Origin: Rhodosorus marinus
Taxonomy: Eukaryota > Rhodophyta > Stylonematophyceae > Stylonematales > Stylonemataceae
Assembly: GCA_029953675.1 (NCBI GenBank)
Contig: JAMWBK010000004.1
Location: forward strand, 186,001 to 250,000
Direction: 5' to 3'
Length of the DNA stretch: 64,000 bases
Positions 59,618 through 64,000 of the stretch are shown here, piece after piece (position 1 is the stretch's first letter; each line of letters starts with the position of its first letter). Below the pieces are notes generated by a model. It had not been told where the DNA came from. It was given only the letters and a program-made list of their open reading frames with translations, and made no database searches. The position numbers and the translations under genes are program-made.

Positions 59618-61982
59618 ATGAGCGCTGAGGCGTCCCATTCCCGAAATGGGTGGGAGGGGACGCTGACGAAGGAACAGGAAGCCGTTGTCTATGCGGATGC
59701 TGGTGAGGCTCTGAGCGTCATCGCAGGAGCAGGATCGGGCAAAACGCGAGTGATCGCGGCACGGGCAAGCAGGCTGATTGATCAGGGCATCTATCCTGTC
59801 CTGTTACTTTCGTTCTCACGGGCGGCAGCTGAAGAACTTCGTCATCGACTTGGAAAGTCTGTAAACCAACGAAAGGCGTTGCCCAGACAGAGCAAGTTCG
59901 AGGTGTCAACGTTTCACGCGCTCGGACTCAGGATACTGCGCTCTTGTAGCACAGAAGTACTTTTGCAGAGGACTGGAAGGTCAAAAGGCTTTTCAATCTT
60001 TTCGTTCACCGAACAGAGGAACATTGCGCAGGAGGTCTTGAGAGAGCTCGGCAAAGAAGGATCTCCAGCGTCGATCTTGAAATCCATTCTGAGCTCCCGG
60101 CTTCACCCTCAAAGCAAGCCGAGTGCAGAAGTACAAGCCGCGAGTGACCTGTACGAGAAGAAGCTGATTGAGAGTAACGCTTTCGACATCGAACAACTGG
60201 TTTTAGCAGCCGAGCTGATCCTCGAACGCGAGACCAGCGTTCGGAAGCAATGGCAGAACCAGTTCAAGGGAGTCCTCGTCGATGAGTTTCAGGACGTTTC
60301 ACAGCACAACTTCAACCTACTTGTACAGCTCTGTGGAGCGACAACGAGCGTGACGGTTGTGGGGGATGATGACCAATCTATTTATTCTTTTCGCGGATCC
60401 ATTCCGGAGGTTTTCAAGCTGTTTGAGGCAAAGTTTCATGGAGCAAAGAACCAGCTCCAGCTTGTGGAGAACTTCAGAAGCCAGCAGCATCTCGTTGAGG
60501 CGGCTTCAGTCGTAATTTCTGATGCTCCGAATCGTCTACCGAAGAGGCTCAAAACGTCGAATCCTCCCGGCGCGAAGGTGAAGATCGTGAGTTGCATCAA
60601 CGCAGGTAAAAAGCAACTCAATGAAGAAGTACATCCGTGCACCGCTATCCCTCCTCACAGACTTTTTTCACTTTTTGCGGATCTCTAGACCATGAGGGGC
60701 AGTACCTAGCACAGCAGATCAAGCATTTGCACACCGATATGTCCATTCCATACTCTCAGATCGCTGTTCTAAGCCGTACCAGAGCGAGATCTCTGGAGAT
60801 CAGGTCGAGACTCGAGGACATAGGTGGGACGCATTAGCTATGACGATACCACCTTAACGGTTTGTCTGACACAAGAGTTTTGTTTTTTTTTCACCTCCAC
60901 CCCTAACTTGTCCAGCAATTCCTACGACCATGATGCCAAGAAAAGGTCGCGGGATGTCGTTCTGGTCTGTATTCCAGGACCCCGGCTCTTCCGAGTCCAG
61001 CCGAGTGCCAACAGCATCGTCAGCGGCGTTGGCTATGGTTCGTTTGGTTTGCAACGAGTCCGATAAGAGCTCGTTTGCGCTTCTGGCCAAATTGTTTGAG
61101 GTTCCCGACGATGTGGTGCAAACTCTAATGGGAGAGGCCCGCTGCACCTTATCCGCGGCGATCCGGATGAAGAATACTGCCTCCAAGGAAAATCGAAAGC
61201 AGCTGTTTCAATTTCTCGTCGTGGTGGATAAGCTGAAGCAGTACTTGACGAGGACGGCTGGCAGCGCTTCGTTGAGGCAATTCATTTATCAGGCTCTATC
61301 GCTACTTCCACTGGATGACAAGTACTCTGGATCGGTTGAGAAGGTTCTTGCAGCGGCTCAAGAAGCCGACTCGATTGGCGGCGAGGACTCGGGTTCGGTA
61401 ACCTTCGGAGCGGAGAAAGCGGGTTCTTACGATGCAGAGGATGATATGGCACTTCTCTTGAAGGGATCCAAGAAGCCCTCAAATCATCGAGCCGCTCCAA
61501 TTTCCAATGGCAACGATCCTCGGTGGAGCGGAGTGGATCGTCTGCGCCGAACGCTCGACATCTTCGTTCAATTGGAAGCCGACAACGACATAAGCGCGGC
61601 CTCTGTTCCCAAGGAGAGTGTATTGTGCACCACGATTCATCAGTCGAAAGGCCTGGAGTGGCGCGTCGTTCTGCTCCCGGGGATGAACGACGGCACCCTC
61701 CCGCTTAGGAACCACTACTCCGAGTCGCGGGAGAACATCGACGAAGAGCGTAGGCTATGTTACGTCGCCTTCACCAGGGCGAGGGAGAAGCTGCTCATCT
61801 CGTACATCGTCCAAGACATGAACATGTCCCAGTTCCAGAGCTGTTTCCTTCAAAAGCTCCCACAAAGTTGTACCGAGAGAGAAGCCCTTGGCGAAATGAA
61901 ACCTTTGGATCATCCACCCTCAATTGGGCCGTCCAAACCCCCCCGGAAGCGGCCAAAAAAGAAACCAAAGGCCGAGGGTTAG
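59618..61982 (+). CDS. UvrD/SRS2-like superfamily 1 DNA helicase
   Basis: ATP-dependent 3'-5' DNA helicase, 729 residues, exons 59618-60605, 60689-60823 and 60916-61982 with introns of 83 and 92 nt. SF1A motifs in order: LTKEQEAVV (Q motif), AGAGSGKTRV (motif I, Walker A at about 37-44), LLSFSRAAAEELRHRL (Ia), VLVDEFQDVSQ (II), VVGDDDQSIYSFRGS (III), QLVENFRS (IV), TIHQSKGLEWRVVLLPG (V) and EERRLCYVAFTRAREKLLIS (VI). The segment after exon 2, where relatives carry a GG..FF.R.E..D..AYLR block, is diverged (IPTTMMPRKGRGMSFWSV). A Lys/Arg-rich end (PPRKRPKKKPK) is a probable nuclear signal. Likely function: unwinding recombination or repair intermediates, as Srs2 does. An organellar role is possible but no targeting peptide is evident. 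Confidence 0.88.
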
Positions 61983-62262
61983 AGAGACAATCGGCTGCTA
62001 GGACGTCCTTCTGCTTTGCCATCGTAAATGCTCTCCAGAGGAAAAAAGCGTTTCTAGATGTCTATATATACAGGGCGCCGGTGGTTGCCTGCGTCCGGTT
62101 TCATTTTGAAGCTCAATGTGTTAGTGAAAACGGCACTCTTGTAAAATAGAGAGCAGGTTTCCAGTTCCTCCTCATCCGCTCATTCAGATACCACTGACGT
62201 TCGTGGCTGCTTTGCAAACTAGTTTGGAGAGCTCGCGGGTGAGAAGGCTGGGCCGCATTACC

Positions 62263-63088
62263 CTATCGAATGTAACCCTTCTCCAGCAGTTTTGACTCGA
62301 GATCGGTGAGCGCCTTATTGCTGACGGAGTCCAATTCCGCTTTCTCCTCGCTCGTTACCTCGCGGACCTCTCTCACCTCCGGGACATAGTGTTTGAGCAT
62401 GTTCTCAACCCCCATCTTGAGCGTTACGCTGGAAGAACTGCATGAGGAGCATGCTCCCTGCAATTCTAGGTCTACAACCCCACTGATGTCATCAAATCCT
62501 CTAAAAATAATGTTCCCGCCGTCGTCCGCCACAGCGGGCTTCACCCTGGTCTCCAGGAGTTCCTTGATCATGGCAACGACATCAGAGTCCTCCGGGTAGA
62601 TTGTGCAATCATGATCTGGGAGGGCCCCTTCTGAGAGTACTGGCTCCCCAGAACTGTAGTGGTCCATGATTGCCTCGAAAAGATCCGGTCTCAGAACAGC
62701 CCATTCGATGTTGGAATCCTTGGTAACAGTGATAAAGTCCTTGGCTAAGAAAACTGAATTAACGCCGTCGATGACCAGCAGCTTCCTCGCCAAAGGTGAC
62801 GTCTGCGCGTCCCGAATGGAATTGAACTCAGCCGTTGCGACCTTGCCCAAAACTGGCTCGCCAGGCAGGAGCTTTACTGAATTCGCATTCGGAGTCGACT
62901 GAGTTTGAATAAACATGCTCCTCCAGAATCCTCTCCTCATATCAGGGCGGAAAGCCGACGAACCTACAAAACAAAAACCAAAAACTTTAGACAACCAGAA
63001 AACAACTAAAGCCACCGCGGGAGAGATAAAAACCCAAACAAACACACCCACCTCCAACCCGTCGAAACACAGATCTTACACAATACAT
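62263..63088 (-). CDS. NFU1: NFU1-type iron-sulfur cluster scaffold, mitochondrial
   Basis: Delivers [4Fe-4S] clusters to enzymes such as lipoate synthase. Two exons: 63052-63088 (37 nt, MYCVRSVFRRVG) and 62263-62963, with an 88-nt intron ending TTTTGTTTTGTAG; 245 residues. The spliced N-terminus is a short basic presequence. The Nfu N-terminal domain follows (FIQTQSTPNANSVKLLPG, ARKLLVIDGVNSVFLAKDFI), then the C-terminal NifU domain (VKPAVADDGGNIIFRGF, ELQGACSSCSSSSVTLKMG). The cluster-binding CxxC is at residues 184-187; the usual Pro after it is Ser here. The tail of about 35 residues beyond the domain is longer than in some homologs. Confidence 0.9.
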
Positions 63089-63817
63089 CTTGATCACAAA
63101 CTCGCCTCAAAAACTCAGCAGAATATCCTCACGTTTCCACTCCTCCGTCGCCACCAAACCTCAACCAAACCCCCCCCCCAAAAAAAATAAAATTTCCCCT
63201 CCAGTCCAAAACACGATGTTGATCCTGAACTCGACGTCGTCTTTACCAAAACAAAAACAAAACACTTCAGACAAGGTTTTAAGAAATATCAAACCAAACC
63301 AAAATCGCACTCCTCAAAACTAGATCGAAAACAGAAAGCTCCTCCTCCTCCTCAAACTTAGGAACACCTCTCCTCAGAGCTTCCCCTACTCAACAACGAA
63401 GACTTCACTTTGATATCCTCTGCGCGAGACGACCATTTCCAACTTTTCTTCTCCAAACTTTTTCTTTCTTCGAAAATTCTGGATTCTCATACCAATGAAA
63501 CTCCACCACCCGTCCTTAACCAATTCACTATCCAATAAAAAGTTTCCACATGTCCAACATCTCCGTAGTCAAAATTATAGTACTTTACGTATGTTTATGA
63601 ATTTTAATATCCAATTATATTATACCACATGTCTAATTTTGCGTTTATACAAATTATATACTGCCACGCGTTGTTGAGGTTGAAATTTAAGACTATAAAT
63701 TCGTAGTTAAGGATGAATACCTGCATAAAAATGATATTTTGTTTATTGGTGGATCATAGGCGGTCGCTGTGGCTATGGTGATTTCATTGCGCTGGTAGAG
63801 TTGGAGATTGGGTGAGA
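63089..63817. other. Divergent intergenic region, 0.7 kb
   Basis: Very AT-rich with C- and A-runs near 63170-63190. Nothing recognised. Confidence 0.55.
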
Positions 63818-64000
63818 ATGGGGGAGGAAGCGGATGTGTCAGTCACCAATTGCTATGTTTCGGGAAGAGCATTGCATTTGGTACGTTTTCCTGCAGCCCC
63901 AAGCCTATGATCTTTGGCAATTTTCTTCAAGGTTCTGAAGGCAGGGGCTTTGGGGGCAGCTGATGTGCCCTTGCCGGGGCTGAGAACCGCCCTTGCTGGC
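63818..64000 (+). CDS. Start of an unidentified gene cut by the window end
   Basis: ATG at 63818 opens MGEEADVSVTNCYVSGRALH, ending at a GTACGT donor (63881). An acceptor TTCTTCAAG leads to exon 2 at 63932, in phase, reading VLKAGALGAADVPLPGLRTA to the edge of the window. Only 44 residues are visible, too few to assign a family. It is divergent from NFU1. The splice pair has normal length (51 nt) and signals, which is the main support. Confidence 0.45.

Overview
The window is nuclear DNA from a eukaryote. Protein-coding genes lie on both strands and many are interrupted by short GT-AG introns, most about 55-130 nt, that can be phased exactly from the sequence. Intergenic DNA is AT-rich and carries tandem and inverted repeats. 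The gene set points to a photosynthetic protist. It includes a plastid-type folate/biopterin transporter (BT1 family), a cysteine-rich DnaJ/BSD2-like protein with a transit-peptide-like start, a GT77 cell-wall-type glycosyltransferase and a PICKLE/Mi-2-like CHD remodeler with a DEGH motif. A bacterial-type polyphosphate kinase and a gelsolin-like protein sit beside them. My best guess is a unicellular red alga or another archaeplastid; this is inference, and no organelle or rRNA marker is present to settle it.

Layout, left to right. 1-4075 (-): Sec16, nine exons, 3' end outside the window. 6005-8685 (-): a membrane-anchored protein with two glycosyltransferase domains. 8.7-11.5 kb: no gene seen. 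11544-16761 (+): CHD-type chromatin remodeler. 19167-22037 (+): intronless PPK1 fused to a Nudix-like domain. 22353-23300 (-): alpha/beta hydrolase. 24374-24817 (+): small secreted Cys-rich protein. 24921-26065 (-): XRCC3-like recombinase. 26.1-28.1 kb: a tandem-repeat array in the shared upstream region of two divergent genes. 28160-29730 (+): unrecognised one-TM protein. 30047-31993 (-): FHA protein. 32970-34436 (-): GH47 mannosidase. 35484-36040 (+): EMC6. 36848-38377 (-): BT1 transporter. 39274-40290 (+): basic, probably nuclear protein. 40344-43135 (-): GFAT, nine exons. 44251-45464 (+): WDR54-like protein. 46241-46648 (-): DnaJ zinc-finger-like plastid protein. 46.6-50.6 kb: gene-poor, with an inverted-repeat element. 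50637-51635 (+): gelsolin/fragmin-like protein. 51.6-57.7 kb: gene-poor, with repeats and a possible retroelement fragment. 57704-58309 (+): single-TM protein. 58475-58816 (-): doubtful small gene. 59618-61982 (+): UvrD/SRS2-like helicase. 62263-63088 (-): NFU1-type Fe-S scaffold. 63818-64000 (+): first exons of a gene running off the end.

How the genes relate: there is no operon-like organisation. Several genes serve the secretory and glycan pathway: Sec16 (ER exit sites), EMC6 (membrane insertion), GH47 (N-glycan trimming), GFAT (hexosamine supply) and the double glycosyltransferase. Others serve genome maintenance (CHD, XRCC3-like, UvrD-like helicase, possibly the FHA protein). This looks like chance proximity. 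The most unusual items are the PPK1-Nudix fusion with a degenerate Nudix box, the two-domain glycosyltransferase fusion, the six-unit tandem array whose units carry splice-like signals, and a promoter motif shared by the gelsolin-like gene and the single-TM gene.
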